Assembly (NCBI RefSeq): GCF_903853455.1 | Contig: NZ_CAINTR010000187.1 | Coordinates: forward strand, 1-50,535 | DNA: 50,535 bases | Direction: 5' to 3' | From: an uncultured Magnetospirillum sp. | GTDB lineage: Bacteria; Pseudomonadota; Alphaproteobacteria; Rhodospirillales; Magnetospirillaceae | Shown here: positions 7,843 to 17,200 of the stretch, one piece after another | How positions within the stretch are numbered: the stretch's first letter is position 1 | How the letters are laid out: every line of letters starts with the position of its first letter | Made by a program: the position numbers and the translations under genes | Notes under the pieces: model-generated | Told to the model about the DNA's origin: nothing | Seen by the model: only the letters and a program-made list of their open reading frames with translations | Databases searched by the model: none

Positions 7843-9599
7843 TGTGCGGCATCGCCGGCCTGATGACGGTCAATTCCGCCCCCGACGAGGGGATGCTCGA
7901 CCGGCTGGCCGATGCCCTGGCCCATCGCGGCCCCGACGGGCGCGGCCGCCATGTGGACGGCAATGTGGGGCTGGTGCAGAATCGCCTGTCGATCATCGAT
8001 TTGGAGGGTGGCCGCCAGCCCATCACCGCCACCGACGGCTGCGCCATCGTCGCCAATGGCGAGGTCTACAACTACCTGGAACTCAAGTCGGACATGCCGG
8101 GGCAGGCCTTCGCCACCGGCTCCGACTGCGAGCCGCCGCTGCATCTGTACCGCCACCAGGGTCTGGGCTTCGCCCGGTCGTTGCGCGGCATGTACGCCAT
8201 CGCCATCCACGACCCCGCGCGGCGGCAACTGGTGCTGTCGCGCGATCCGTTCGGCATCAAGCCGCTCTATCTGGTGGAGACGCAGCCGGGCCTCGCCTTC
8301 GCCTCCGAGCCCCAGGCGCTGGTCGCCGCCGGTGCGGTCAAGCCCGAGATCAACCCCAAGGCCCGCGCCGAACTGTTGCAGATGCAGTTCACCACCGGCC
8401 TCGACACCATCTTCAAGGGCATCCGCCGGTTGGCGCCGGGCGAGACCGTCCTGGTGGAAGACGGCTGCATCCAGGACAGCCGCCGCCTCACCGCCCTGCC
8501 CGCCGGCGGGCCGGAACCGGGCGACCTGGACGCGTTGCTCGACCAGTTGGACGAGGTGCTGACCGAATCGGTGGACCTGCATCAGCGCTCCGACGTGCCC
8601 TATGGCATGTTCCTGTCGGGCGGCATCGATTCGTCGGCGGTGCTGGCCATGATGGCGCGGCTCAACCCGCGCGGCGTGCTGGCCTTCACCGCCGGCTTTT
8701 CCGGCACCAAGGCCCATGACGAGCGCGACCACGCCCGCGAACTGGCCCGCATCACCGGCGCCCGCCACGTGGAAGTGGACTTCACCGAAAGCGACTTCTG
8801 GTCGCTGCTGCCGCGGGTGGCGGCCTGCATGGACGACCCCGCCGCCGACTATGCCTGCCTGCCCACCTTCAAGCTGGCGCAGGAGGCCCGCAAGCAGGTC
8901 AAGGTCATCCTGTCGGGAGAAGGTGGCGACGAGTTGTTTGGCGGCTATGGCCGCTATCGCCACGCCATGCGGCCCTGGCCGTTCACCAAGCCCATGCGGC
9001 GCGGCGGCACCTTCGACGGCCTCGGCGTGCTGCGCGACGGCGTCGACGACGGCTGGCGCGACGGGATCAAGGCGGCGGAGCGGACCGAAGCCCCCAGCGG
9101 CCGCTCGGCCCTGCAACGGGCCCAGGCGGTGGACTGCGCCGACTGGCTGCCCAACGACCTGCTGACCAAGGCCGACCGCTGCCTGATGGCCAACGGCATC
9201 GAGGGCCGGGTCCCCTTCCTCGACCCGGTGGTCGCCGCCTTCGCCTTCCGCCTGCCCGATCACCTCAAGGTGCACAAGGGCCTCGGCAAGTGGCTGCTGC
9301 GCAAATGGCTGGAGACCGCCCTGCCCGCCGCCCGGCCGTTCGACAAGAAGCGCGGCTTCACCGTTCCGGTGGGAGAGTGGATCGCCCGCTCGCCCCAGAT
9401 CGGCGCCCTGGTGGCGAACCAGCCCGGCATCAATGAGATCTGCCGCCCCGGCACGGTGGAGGCCCTGTTCCGCGACGGATCCAAGGAGACCGGCTTCGCC
9501 TGCTGGACCCTGCTGTTCTATGCCCTGTGGCACCGGCGGCATGTGTTGGGAAAAATGCCGGAAGGGGATGTCTTTTCCGATCTGTCCGATCAAGTATAG
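7842..9599 (+). CDS. asnB: Asparagine synthetase (glutamine-hydrolysing)
   Basis: A 585-residue class B asparagine synthetase. The N-terminal glutaminase domain starts MCGIAGL, so Cys2 is the nucleophile, and contains RLSIIDLEGGRQPI and FGIKPLY. The synthetase domain has the ATP pyrophosphatase loop SGGIDSSAVLAM near residue 260 and VILSGEGGDELFGGYGRY near residue 355. AsnB homologues are common in polysaccharide clusters, where they may amidate sugars or peptides. Given its coupling to two glycosyltransferases, a role in modifying an envelope polymer is as likely as bulk asparagine synthesis; that part is inference. Confidence 0.92.
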   Translation: MCGIAGLMTVNSAPDEGMLDRLADALAHRGPDGRGRHVDGNVGLVQNRLSIIDLEGGRQPITATDGCAIVANGEVYNYLELKSDMPGQAFATGSDCEPPLHLYRHQGLGFARSLRGMYAIAIHDPARRQLVLSRDPFGIKPLYLVETQPGLAFASEPQALVAAGAVKPEINPKARAELLQMQFTTGLDTIFKGIRRLAPGETVLVEDGCIQDSRRLTALPAGGPEPGDLDALLDQLDEVLTESVDLHQRSDVPYGMFLSGGIDSSAVLAMMARLNPRGVLAFTAGFSGTKAHDERDHARELARITGARHVEVDFTESDFWSLLPRVAACMDDPAADYACLPTFKLAQEARKQVKVILSGEGGDELFGGYGRYRHAMRPWPFTKPMRRGGTFDGLGVLRDGVDDGWRDGIKAAERTEAPSGRSALQRAQAVDCADWLPNDLLTKADRCLMANGIEGRVPFLDPVVAAFAFRLPDHLKVHKGLGKWLLRKWLETALPAARPFDKKRGFTVPVGEWIARSPQIGALVANQPGINEICRPGTVEALFRDGSKETGFACWTLLFYALWHRRHVLGKMPEGDVFSDLSDQV

Positions 9600-9626
9600 T
9601 AACCGACATCCTTGCGGAGACCGTTC

Positions 9627-10958
9627 ATGTCCCAGACCTATGACCTGATCCTGCGCCACGGCACCATCGTCACGCCCAACGGCCGGGAACGGGCCGATAT
9701 CGCGGTGCGCGACGGGCGCATCGTCGTCATCGGCGACCTGGGATCGGCCGCCGCCGCCGAGGACATGGACCTGCGCGGCCTGACCGTGCTGCCCGGCGTG
9801 ATCGACACCCAGGTGCATTTCCGCGAGCCCGGACTGGAGCACAAGGAAGACCTGGCCTCGGGAACCGCCGCCGCCGCCCAGGGCGGCGTCGTCGCCATCT
9901 TCGAGATGCCCAACACCAAGCCGTCCACCACCACCGCCGACGCCATCAATGACAAGCTGGAGCGGGCCAAGGGCCGCGCCTGGGTGGACCATGCCTTCTT
10001 CATCGGCGCCGCCGCCGACAACGTCGCTCATCTGGCCGAGTGGGAGCGGATGCCCGGCTGCGCCGGCGTCAAGATCTTCATGGGGTCCTCCACCGGCTCG
10101 CTGCTGGTGGCCGACGACGAGACCCTGGCCGCCGTGCTGGCGCAAGGGTCGCGCCGCGTCGCCGTCCATTGCGAGGACGAGGGACGGCTGGCCGAGCGCA
10201 AGCATCTGGCCGACGAGGCCGGCCATCCCCGGGCGCACCACCACTGGCGCGACGTGGAGACGGCGCTGATGGCGAGCAAGCGGCTGATCGCCCTGGCCGG
10301 GAAGGTGCGCCGCCGCGTCCATGTCCTGCACGTCACCACCGCCGAGGAGATGGAGTTCCTGGCCGGCTACAAGGATCTGGCCACGGTGGAGACCACGCCG
10401 CAGCACCTGACCCTGGCCGCCCCGGAATGCTACGAGCGCCTGGGCACCTATGCCCAGATGAATCCGCCGATCCGGGGCATCCATCACCGCGAAGCCCTGT
10501 GGGCCGCCATTTCCAACGGCGTGGTGGACGTGCTGGGCTCCGACCACGCGCCCCACACCCGCGAGGAAAAGGACAAGCCCTATCCTCAAAGCCCGTCGGG
10601 CATGACCGGGGTCCAGACGCTGGTTCCCATCATGCTGGACCATGTCAAGCAGGGGCGGCTGACGCTGGAGCGGCTGGTCGACCTCACCAGCGCCGGTCCG
10701 GCCCGCATCTACAACATCGCCGGCAAGGGCCGGATCGCGGTGGGCTACGATGCCGATTTCACCGTGGTCGATATGAAGGCGGAGCGGGTCATCACCAACG
10801 ACTGGATCGAAAGCCGCTGCGGCTGGACCCCGTTCGACGGCAAGCGGGTGACCGGCTGGCCCATCGCCACCATCGTGCGCGGCCGCGCCGTGATGCGGGA
10901 CGGCCAGTTGCTGGGCACGCCCCAGGGGGAACCGGTGCGGTTCCAGGAAAGCCGGTAG
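9627..10958 (+). CDS. Dihydroorotase-family amidohydrolase (PyrC-like)
   Basis: A 443-residue cyclic amidohydrolase of the class I dihydroorotase type (reversible cyclisation of carbamoyl-aspartate in pyrimidine synthesis). The core features are GVIDTQVHFREPGLEHKEDL near residue 60, FEMPNTKPST, the later metal-site regions VHCEDEGR and VLHVTTAEEM, and GSDHAPHTREEKDKPYP. In the first metal motif the usual HxH reads QVH, so one zinc ligand is replaced by Gln; a subgroup of alphaproteobacterial proteins seems to share this reading. It starts 27 bases after asnB. It could be a true dihydroorotase or a paralogue with another cyclic amide substrate. Confidence 0.85.
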   Translation: MSQTYDLILRHGTIVTPNGRERADIAVRDGRIVVIGDLGSAAAAEDMDLRGLTVLPGVIDTQVHFREPGLEHKEDLASGTAAAAQGGVVAIFEMPNTKPSTTTADAINDKLERAKGRAWVDHAFFIGAAADNVAHLAEWERMPGCAGVKIFMGSSTGSLLVADDETLAAVLAQGSRRVAVHCEDEGRLAERKHLADEAGHPRAHHHWRDVETALMASKRLIALAGKVRRRVHVLHVTTAEEMEFLAGYKDLATVETTPQHLTLAAPECYERLGTYAQMNPPIRGIHHREALWAAISNGVVDVLGSDHAPHTREEKDKPYPQSPSGMTGVQTLVPIMLDHVKQGRLTLERLVDLTSAGPARIYNIAGKGRIAVGYDADFTVVDMKAERVITNDWIESRCGWTPFDGKRVTGWPIATIVRGRAVMRDGQLLGTPQGEPVRFQESR

Positions 10959-10960
10959 AT

Positions 10961-13027
10961 TTGCCACGCACCCCCAACAACCGCCGGCTGCTGATCGGGA
11001 TGTTGGGGGCACTGCTGCCCGCCTTGTGGGGCTTCGTCGGTTACTGGTCGTGGTCGCAGCATCAGAGCGTTCTGGCCTCCAGCGCCACTCTTCTGGACCA
11101 GATCGCCAGCGCCGCCGAGGAGCAGACGGTCCGGCTGTTCAAGCACGCCGAGACCTCGCTGATGGTGGCCAATCATTGGATGGGGGACCACCCCGACATC
11201 GACCCCGGCCAGGCAGCCAGTTTCATCACCCTGATCGACGAACTGCGCCAGATCTCCAACGGCCTGCTCGACATCCGCATGGTCAGCAAGACCGGCGGCC
11301 TTTACTACATCCCGAAACGGGGGACGCAGCCCCTGGCCGACGTCTCCGACCGCGATTATTTCCGCGCCCAGCAGAACAGCCGGACGCGCGGTTTCTACAT
11401 CGCCGACCCGCTCATCAGCCGGGTGACCGGACGGTGGGGGATTCCGGTCTCCGTTCCGGTCGAGCGGGCTGGCGGCAATATCGGCGTGCTGTTCGCCGCC
11501 ATGGAGCTGGACCGCATCGCCACGACCTTCGACGCCGAGCGGATCAAGCCCAGCGGCGCCATTTCCATCATGCGCGACGACGGAACCTTCCTGTTCCGCA
11601 TTCCAGCCGAAAACGCCATCATCGGCCATTCCATCGTCGGCACCTCCTCCTGGGACAAGCACATCTCCCTGGGGCTGCGCGGCGTTTATTTTTCCGACGG
11701 AAGCGCGGTGGGAATGCCGGCCAGGCTGGTGTCGTTCATCCGGCTGCGGGACTATCCGCTTTACGTGACCGTCACCACCGACATCGACGACCTGCTGGCG
11801 CCGTGGCGGCGCGAGACCGTCACCCTTGTCTCCATCGCCGCCCTGGTCACCATGGTCAGCCTGCTGCTGGCGACCTTCCTGCTGCGCGCCATGAAGGCCG
11901 AGGAACAAGCCCAGCGGGAGACCCAGCGCGCCCATCGCGACGCCCAGATGATTCTGTCCGCCGCCGGCGAAGGCATCTGCGGTATCGATTCGGACGGGCG
12001 GATCAGCTTCATCAACCCCGCCGCCAGCCGCATGCTGGGCTGGACGGAGACCAGCCTGGCCGGCCTGCCGCTGCACGCCACCTTCCACCACAGCCACGCC
12101 GACGGCACGCCCTACCCCGCCGAGCAATGCCCGATCATCCGGACCGTGACGGACGGCCAGACCCGCGAGGTCGCCGGCGAGACCTTCTGGCGCAAGGACG
12201 GAACCAGCTTTCCGGTGGAGTTCGTCGTCAGCGGCGTCGTCGAGGACGGCGCCGTCACCGGGGCGGTGCTGGTATTCCGCGACGTCGCCGAGCATCTGGA
12301 GGCCAAGCGCATCCTGGTCGCCCAGTCCACCGAACTGGCCCGGTCCAACTCCGACCTGGAACAGTTCGCCTATGTGGCCTCCCACGACCTGCGCGAACCG
12401 CTGCGCCAAGTCTCCAGCTTCGTCTCGCTGCTGGAGCGCCGCTATTCGGCCAATCTGGACGAAGACGGCCGCCAGTTCATCCGCTTCGCCCGCGACGGCG
12501 CCAAGCGCATGGACCGGCTGATCATCGACCTCCTGGAATTCGCCCGCATCGGCCACCACGCCCTGCCGACCGAATCCGTCCCCGTCGCCGAGGCGGTGGA
12601 CGCGGCCATCGCCAACCTCTCCAGCGCCATCCGCGAAGCCAGCGCCGTGGTCCAGCGCGACGACGACCTGCCCGCGATCCCGGCGGTCAGGGACGAGTTG
12701 GTCCGGCTGTTCCAGAATCTGATCGGCAACGCCCTGAAATACCGCGATCCGAGCCGCCCCCCCAGGGTGACGGTCTCGGCCCGGCCCGGCGATGCGGAAT
12801 GGATCATCACCATCGCCGACAACGGCATCGGCATCGACCCCCAGTACGGCGACAAGATCTTCGGCATCTTCCAGCGGCTACACACCCGCGACAAGTTCGA
12901 GGGCACCGGCATCGGCCTGGCCATCTGCAAGAAGATCGTCGAGCATCTGGGCGGCCGCATCTGGGTGGAATCGGAGTCCGGCCAGGGCAGCGCCTTCCAT
13001 GTCGCCGTTCCTGTTCAAAAAGCTTGA
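10961..13027 (+). CDS. Membrane sensor histidine kinase with periplasmic sensor and PAS domain
   Basis: A 688-residue histidine kinase. A first membrane helix (about residues 10-28) is followed by a periplasmic dCACHE-like sensor with DYFRAQQNSRTRGFYIADPL near residue 130. A second helix lies at about 288-310. A PAS domain follows (AAGEGICGIDSDGRISFINPAA onward), with a PAC-like end at VFRDVAEHLEAKR. The HisKA phosphoacceptor is H475 in SHDLREPL. The HATPase domain shows NLIGNALKY, DNGIGID and GTGIGLAICKKIVEHLGG. A TTG start at 10961, two bases after the preceding stop, follows CCAGGAAAGCC; ATG at 11000 is the alternative. No response regulator is adjacent. An inverted repeat GATCGCC/GGCGATC (13026-13052) covers the stop codon and may end transcription. 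Confidence 0.92.
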   Translation: MPRTPNNRRLLIGMLGALLPALWGFVGYWSWSQHQSVLASSATLLDQIASAAEEQTVRLFKHAETSLMVANHWMGDHPDIDPGQAASFITLIDELRQISNGLLDIRMVSKTGGLYYIPKRGTQPLADVSDRDYFRAQQNSRTRGFYIADPLISRVTGRWGIPVSVPVERAGGNIGVLFAAMELDRIATTFDAERIKPSGAISIMRDDGTFLFRIPAENAIIGHSIVGTSSWDKHISLGLRGVYFSDGSAVGMPARLVSFIRLRDYPLYVTVTTDIDDLLAPWRRETVTLVSIAALVTMVSLLLATFLLRAMKAEEQAQRETQRAHRDAQMILSAAGEGICGIDSDGRISFINPAASRMLGWTETSLAGLPLHATFHHSHADGTPYPAEQCPIIRTVTDGQTREVAGETFWRKDGTSFPVEFVVSGVVEDGAVTGAVLVFRDVAEHLEAKRILVAQSTELARSNSDLEQFAYVASHDLREPLRQVSSFVSLLERRYSANLDEDGRQFIRFARDGAKRMDRLIIDLLEFARIGHHALPTESVPVAEAVDAAIANLSSAIREASAVVQRDDDLPAIPAVRDELVRLFQNLIGNALKYRDPSRPPRVTVSARPGDAEWIITIADNGIGIDPQYGDKIFGIFQRLHTRDKFEGTGIGLAICKKIVEHLGGRIWVESESGQGSAFHVAVPVQKA

Positions 13028-13093
13028 TCGCCATCAAACGCCAAAGGCGATCATGGCCTTAGGATCGCGGATCAGAAGCCACAGGAGGCAGCC

Positions 13094-13399
13094 ATGATCA
13101 CCGAGACCGAAATCCGCGACGCGCTCCGTCAAGTCATCGACCCCGACATCGGGGTCAACATCGTCGATCTCGGTCTGGTCGAGCGGGTCCGCACCGCACC
13201 CGAGGGCGTCTTCGTGGACCTGATCATGACCACGCCGGCCTGCCCGCAAAGCGCCTACATCGCCGACGAATCCGAACGCATGATCCGCGCCGCGTCGAAG
13301 GATGCCGTGGCGGTCAGCGTCGAAGTCCTCGACTCGCCGTTCTGGCAGCCGAACCGCATGTCCGAATCGGCCAAGGCGATCATGGGCTGGCCGGGGTAA
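13094..13399 (+). CDS. MIP18/PaaD-family (DUF59) Fe-S assembly factor
   Basis: A 101-residue protein of the MIP18 family. TETEIRDALRQVIDPDIGVN and IVDLGLVERV open the domain, and the conserved cysteine lies in TTPACPQSAYI near residue 55. Family members such as SufT and PaaD help in Fe-S cluster assembly or maturation of Fe-S-dependent enzymes. The start is supported by an AGGAGG site a few bases upstream (13082-13087). The next gene starts five bases after its stop codon, so this small factor probably acts with that membrane protein or with an enzyme it supports. Confidence 0.9.
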   Translation: MITETEIRDALRQVIDPDIGVNIVDLGLVERVRTAPEGVFVDLIMTTPACPQSAYIADESERMIRAASKDAVAVSVEVLDSPFWQPNRMSESAKAIMGWPG

Positions 13400-13404
13400 G
13401 CGCC

Positions 13405-14445
13405 ATGACTATCACCCGCAATCGCCTTCCCCTGCTGGCCGCCGGCGGCGTGGCGCTGGTGGCCGGCATCATGGCCGGCGAGGGCCGCCTGGGCTGGCCC
13501 ACCGCCGGCGCCGATCTGATGATGGTGCACGGCCCCCTGATGATCTGCGGCTTCTTCGGCACGGTGATCGGGCTGGAGCGGGCCGTGGCGCTGGGCAAGC
13601 GCTGGGGCTACGCCTCTCCCGCCGCCACCGCCCTGGGCGGCCTGCTGCTGATCGCCGGTGTCCCGGTGGCGGGAGCCTTGGCCCTGGCCCTGGGCAGCCT
13701 GGTCTTCACCCTGATGAGCGCTGCGGTGCTGCGGCGCCAGATGGAAGTGTTCACCGCCGTGCTGGGCCTGGGCGGCGCCTGCTGGCTGGCCGGCAATCTG
13801 GTGTGGCTGGTCACCGGATCGCCGTTGGCGGCGGTGCCACCTTGGGCCGGTTTCCTGGTGCTGACCATCGCCGGCGAACGGCTGGAGCTGTCGCGTTTCC
13901 TGCCACCCTGGCGCTGGCGCACCCCGACCCTGGTTCCGGTGCTGGGTCTGCTGCTGGCCGGAGCGTCCCTCCGCAATTGGAGCCTGTTCGGCCTGGGGCT
14001 GATCGGCCTGACCCTGTGGAGCCTGCGCAACGACGTGGTCCGCCGCACCATCCGCCAGCCGGGCCTGACCCGCTATGTCGCCGTCTGCCTGCTGTCCGGC
14101 TATGCCTGGGCGGCGGTGTCGGGGGCGTTGATGCTGGGACTGGCGCTGGGCGAAGGCGGCACCCGCACCGATGCCGCCCTGCACACCCTGTTCGTCGGCT
14201 TCGTCTTTTCCATGGTGTTCGGCCATGCCCCGGTGATCCTGCCGGCGGTGCTGCGGGTGGCGGTGCCGTACAAGCCCCTTTTCTACGGCCCGCTGATCCT
14301 GCTGCACGCCTCGCTGGCCCTGCGGCTGGCCGGCGATCTGGCCGAGATCCACACATTGCGCCAATGGGGCGGATTGGCCAACGCGGTGGCGCTGGCCGTC
14401 TTCATCCTCACCATGCTGGTGACGGTGATCCGGGCGAAGCGGTAG
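13405..14445 (+). CDS. Polytopic membrane protein, NnrS-like in layout
   Basis: A 346-residue, very hydrophobic protein with about 10-12 predicted membrane helices. Histidines sit at helix positions in MMVHGPLMICGFFGTVIGLERA, HTLFVGFVFSMVFGHAPVIL and LILLHASLALRL. This arrangement resembles NnrS-type haem and copper proteins linked to nitric oxide stress in denitrifiers, but I cannot confirm membership by eye. It is coupled to the MIP18-family gene. The intergenic DNA after it holds a palindromic repeat. Functional confidence is low, membrane topology is clear. Confidence 0.7.
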   Translation: MTITRNRLPLLAAGGVALVAGIMAGEGRLGWPTAGADLMMVHGPLMICGFFGTVIGLERAVALGKRWGYASPAATALGGLLLIAGVPVAGALALALGSLVFTLMSAAVLRRQMEVFTAVLGLGGACWLAGNLVWLVTGSPLAAVPPWAGFLVLTIAGERLELSRFLPPWRWRTPTLVPVLGLLLAGASLRNWSLFGLGLIGLTLWSLRNDVVRRTIRQPGLTRYVAVCLLSGYAWAAVSGALMLGLALGEGGTRTDAALHTLFVGFVFSMVFGHAPVILPAVLRVAVPYKPLFYGPLILLHASLALRLAGDLAEIHTLRQWGGLANAVALAVFILTMLVTVIRAKR

Positions 14446-14461
14446 GCCCTTCCGACATTCC

Positions 14462-14581
14462 CCCTCTCCCAGCGGGAGAGGGTCGGGGTGAGGGAGAATT
14501 GCGTCCACGGAACCGATCTTCGGGCTGAAGATCTTCCCCCTCACCCGGCGCTTCGCGCCACCCTCTCCCTCAGGGAGAGGG
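14462..14581. repeat. Composite palindromic repeat between convergent genes
   Basis: Two strong hairpins bound the element: CCCTCTCCC/GGGAGAGGG (14462-14482) and CCCTCTCCCT/AGGGAGAGGG (14561-14581). Smaller hairpins GATCTTC/GAAGATC and GGCGC/GCGCC lie between them. It fills the gap between the membrane protein gene and hrpB, both of which end here, and is followed by ATTTTTA, so it can act as a terminator. Such GGGAGAGGG elements are widespread in bacteria. Confidence 0.7.
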
Positions 14582-14585
14582 ATTT

Positions 14586-17096
14586 TTACTTCCTCGGCTT
14601 GATCCGCGCCGTCGGTTCGGCCTGCATGGGGTCGTCGGGCCACCAATGCTTGGGGTACTGGCCCTTGAGGTCGGCCTTGACCTGGCGGTAGGCGTTGGCC
14701 CAGAAGCTGGCGAGGTCGCGGGTCACCTGTACCGGCCGCCGCGCCGGCGACAGCAGATGCAGCAGCAGCGCCACCTTGCCTTGGGCGATGCGCGGCGTGT
14801 CGGCGCAGCCGAACATCTCCTGCAACCGCACCGCCAGCACCGGCATGTCGCCGGCATAGTCGATGGCCACCCGTGATCCCGAGGGCACCTCCACATGGGT
14901 CGGGGCCAACTCGTCGAGGCGGCGGCGCTGGTCCCAATCCAGCAACCCGCCCAGGGCGGCGGCGAGGTCGAGCCGAGTCAGATGGGCACGCCGGGTGATG
15001 CCGGCGAGATAGGGCGTCAGCCACTGCTCCAGGCTCTCGGTCAAGACGGCATCGGACAGGTCGGGCCAGCCCCCCTCCGGCTCCAGGGCGCGGATGAAGG
15101 CCACCCGCCGCCGCAACTTCTCCAGATCGGGCGTCCAGGGCAGGCAGGCCAGCCCCATGGCGCGGATGCCGGCGGCCATGGCGGCGGCCAGCGCCGCCGG
15201 ATCGGCGTCGCGCAAAGGCTGATCCTCCAACGCCAGCCCCCATAGCAGCCGTTGTCGCCGGGCCTGCACCAGTTCCTCGCGCCCATCCCATTGGCAGCGG
15301 CTGACCGTCTCGATCTGGTCGGCGAAATGCTCCTCGATCTCGGCGCGGGCCAGCGGCGCCGCCATGAAGACGCGGGCCTCGCGGCGGTCGCCGTCCAACT
15401 CGGCCAGGGCCAGCCACTCCTCCGCCGCCAGCGGCTCGGGATCGGCGAAGACGGCGCCGCGCCCACTGGTCATGGCGTAGCGCGGTTCACCGCCCGGCCG
15501 GCGCCGCGCGATGCGGTCGGGATAGGCGAAGGCCAGCAGCAGGCCGGACCCGTTGGGCGAGCCTTGCTGCTCGCCGGCTTTCAATCCCAGACGACGGCGC
15601 CACTCCTTGGCCGATTGGCGGGCGCGGGCCAGCGCCCCCCGGTCGATGGCAAGGCCGTGGCGGGGATCGAAACCCTCGCCGGTGCGCAGCGCCTCAACCC
15701 TGAGGCGGATATCGCCGTCGCGGCAGCCGCGCCCGGCCCGCAGCACGTCGCGTTCCTCCAGCAGGGCGGCGAGGTCGCAGGCCAGCCCCGCCTTCCCCAG
15801 CGACTTGGCCTTCAGCGCCATATGGGCGAGGCGGGGATGCATGGGCAGCCGGGTCATGGCGCGGCCATGGCCGGTGATGCGGGCCTCACCGTCCAACGCC
15901 CCCAATTCGCGCAGCAGGTCGCGGGCCTGGGTCAGATGGGCGGCCGGCGGCGGATCGAGCCAGGCCAGGGTGGTGGCATCGGCGACGCCCCATTGGGCCA
16001 AGTCCAAGGCCAGCGGCGCCAGATCGGCCTCCAGGATCTCCGGCGAGGTCCAGGGCTGCAAGGCGCGGTCCTCGGCCTCCGACCACAGGCGGTAGCACAC
16101 CCCCGGCCCCTGGCGGCCGGCGCGGCCGCGCCGCTGGTCGGCACTGGCCCGCGAGGCCGCCAGGGTCACCAGCCGGGTCATGCCCGAGCCAGGATCGAAG
16201 CGAGCAACCCGCATCTGGCCGCCATCCACCACCAGCCGGACACCGTCGATGGTCAGCGAGGTCTCGGCGATGGCGGTGGCCAACACCACCTTGCGGCGAC
16301 CGTCCGGCGACGGCCGGATGGCCTGATCCTGCGCCTCCTGACCAAGATCGCCGTAGAGCGGCGCCACCAGCACGCCCCGCGCCGCCGGATGCTCGGCCAG
16401 CAGGGCAGCGACCCGGCGGATTTCACCGGCGCCGGGCAGGAACACCAGCACGTCGCCGTCCTCCTCATCCAAGGCGCGGACTACCGCCGCCGCCACCTCG
16501 TCGGCGAAGCGCCGGGGCTCGGGCCGGCTCAGAAAGCGGGTCTCCACCGGAAAGGCCCTGCCCTCGCTGGTGATGACCGGAACGCCCCCCATCAGTTGCG
16601 CCACCGGTCCACCGTCCAGGGTCGCCGACATAACCAGCAGTTTCAGATCGTCACGCAGCCCCTGCTGGGCCTCCAAGGCCAGGGCCAGCCCGAGATCGGC
16701 GTGCAGCGAGCGCTCGTGGAACTCGTCGAAGATCACCAGCCCGACCCCGGGCAGCGACGGGTCATCCTGGAGCATGCGGCCGAGAATGCCTTCGGTCACC
16801 ACCTCGATGCGGGTGGCGGGGCCGATGCGGGAGTCGAAGCGGATGCGCCAGCCCACCGTCTCGCCCGGCTGCTCGTTCAGGCTGGACGCCATGCGGCTGG
16901 CGGCGGCCCGCGCCGCCAGCCGGCGGGGCTCCAGCATGAGAATGCGTTGGCCGGCCAGCCAGTCGGCCTCCAGCAGGGCCAGCGGCACCCGCGTGGTCTT
17001 GCCGGCTCCGGGAGGAGCCTGCAAGACCAGACCGGACGACCGGGCGAGCGCCGCGCCGATGTCGGGAAGAACGGGATCGATGGGAAGAGATGACAT
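14586..17096 (-). CDS. hrpB: ATP-dependent helicase HrpB
   Basis: An 836-residue DEAH-type RNA helicase-like protein of the usual HrpB length. Motif I is PPGAGKTTRVPLALLE near residue 30, motif II is the DEFH box in VIFDEFHERSLHADLG, and motif III is MSATLDGG. The C-terminal helicase motifs are ATAIAETSLTIDGV and DQRRGRAGRQGPGVCYRLW. The HrpB-specific C-terminal region ends in FWANAYRQVKADLKGQYPKH. In E. coli HrpB is dispensable and its cellular role is unclear. It is divergent from the cytochrome c gene. Confidence 0.97.
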   Translation of the reverse strand: MSSLPIDPVLPDIGAALARSSGLVLQAPPGAGKTTRVPLALLEADWLAGQRILMLEPRRLAARAAASRMASSLNEQPGETVGWRIRFDSRIGPATRIEVVTEGILGRMLQDDPSLPGVGLVIFDEFHERSLHADLGLALALEAQQGLRDDLKLLVMSATLDGGPVAQLMGGVPVITSEGRAFPVETRFLSRPEPRRFADEVAAAVVRALDEEDGDVLVFLPGAGEIRRVAALLAEHPAARGVLVAPLYGDLGQEAQDQAIRPSPDGRRKVVLATAIAETSLTIDGVRLVVDGGQMRVARFDPGSGMTRLVTLAASRASADQRRGRAGRQGPGVCYRLWSEAEDRALQPWTSPEILEADLAPLALDLAQWGVADATTLAWLDPPPAAHLTQARDLLRELGALDGEARITGHGRAMTRLPMHPRLAHMALKAKSLGKAGLACDLAALLEERDVLRAGRGCRDGDIRLRVEALRTGEGFDPRHGLAIDRGALARARQSAKEWRRRLGLKAGEQQGSPNGSGLLLAFAYPDRIARRRPGGEPRYAMTSGRGAVFADPEPLAAEEWLALAELDGDRREARVFMAAPLARAEIEEHFADQIETVSRCQWDGREELVQARRQRLLWGLALEDQPLRDADPAALAAAMAAGIRAMGLACLPWTPDLEKLRRRVAFIRALEPEGGWPDLSDAVLTESLEQWLTPYLAGITRRAHLTRLDLAAALGGLLDWDQRRRLDELAPTHVEVPSGSRVAIDYAGDMPVLAVRLQEMFGCADTPRIAQGKVALLLHLLSPARRPVQVTRDLASFWANAYRQVKADLKGQYPKHWWPDDPMQAEPTARIKPRK

Positions 17097-17200
17097 GGCG
17101 GTAATACTAGGACCTAGGACTCACTTGAAATCGACACAATCCTAGGGGATAAGGGACGTATCGCGCCACCAATCCATACCTGCGCAATTGGAGATTCCTG

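Noticed and set aside
10040-10958. Long upstream extension of the histidine kinase frame inside the dihydroorotase-like gene
   Set aside because: The extension is arginine- and glycine-rich shadow sequence; the kinase starts at 10961 or 11000.
7809-11012. A 1067-codon minus-strand frame across asnB and the amidohydrolase gene
   Set aside because: It is the antisense of two well-recognised genes and has no domain content.
14462-14581. Possible CRISPR-like array
   Set aside because: The repeated parts are inverted, not evenly spaced direct repeats; it is a palindromic terminator-like element.
17105-17150. CCTAGG palindromes upstream of the cytochrome c gene as an operator
   Set aside because: Two six-base sites without a recognisable promoter arrangement are too weak to call.
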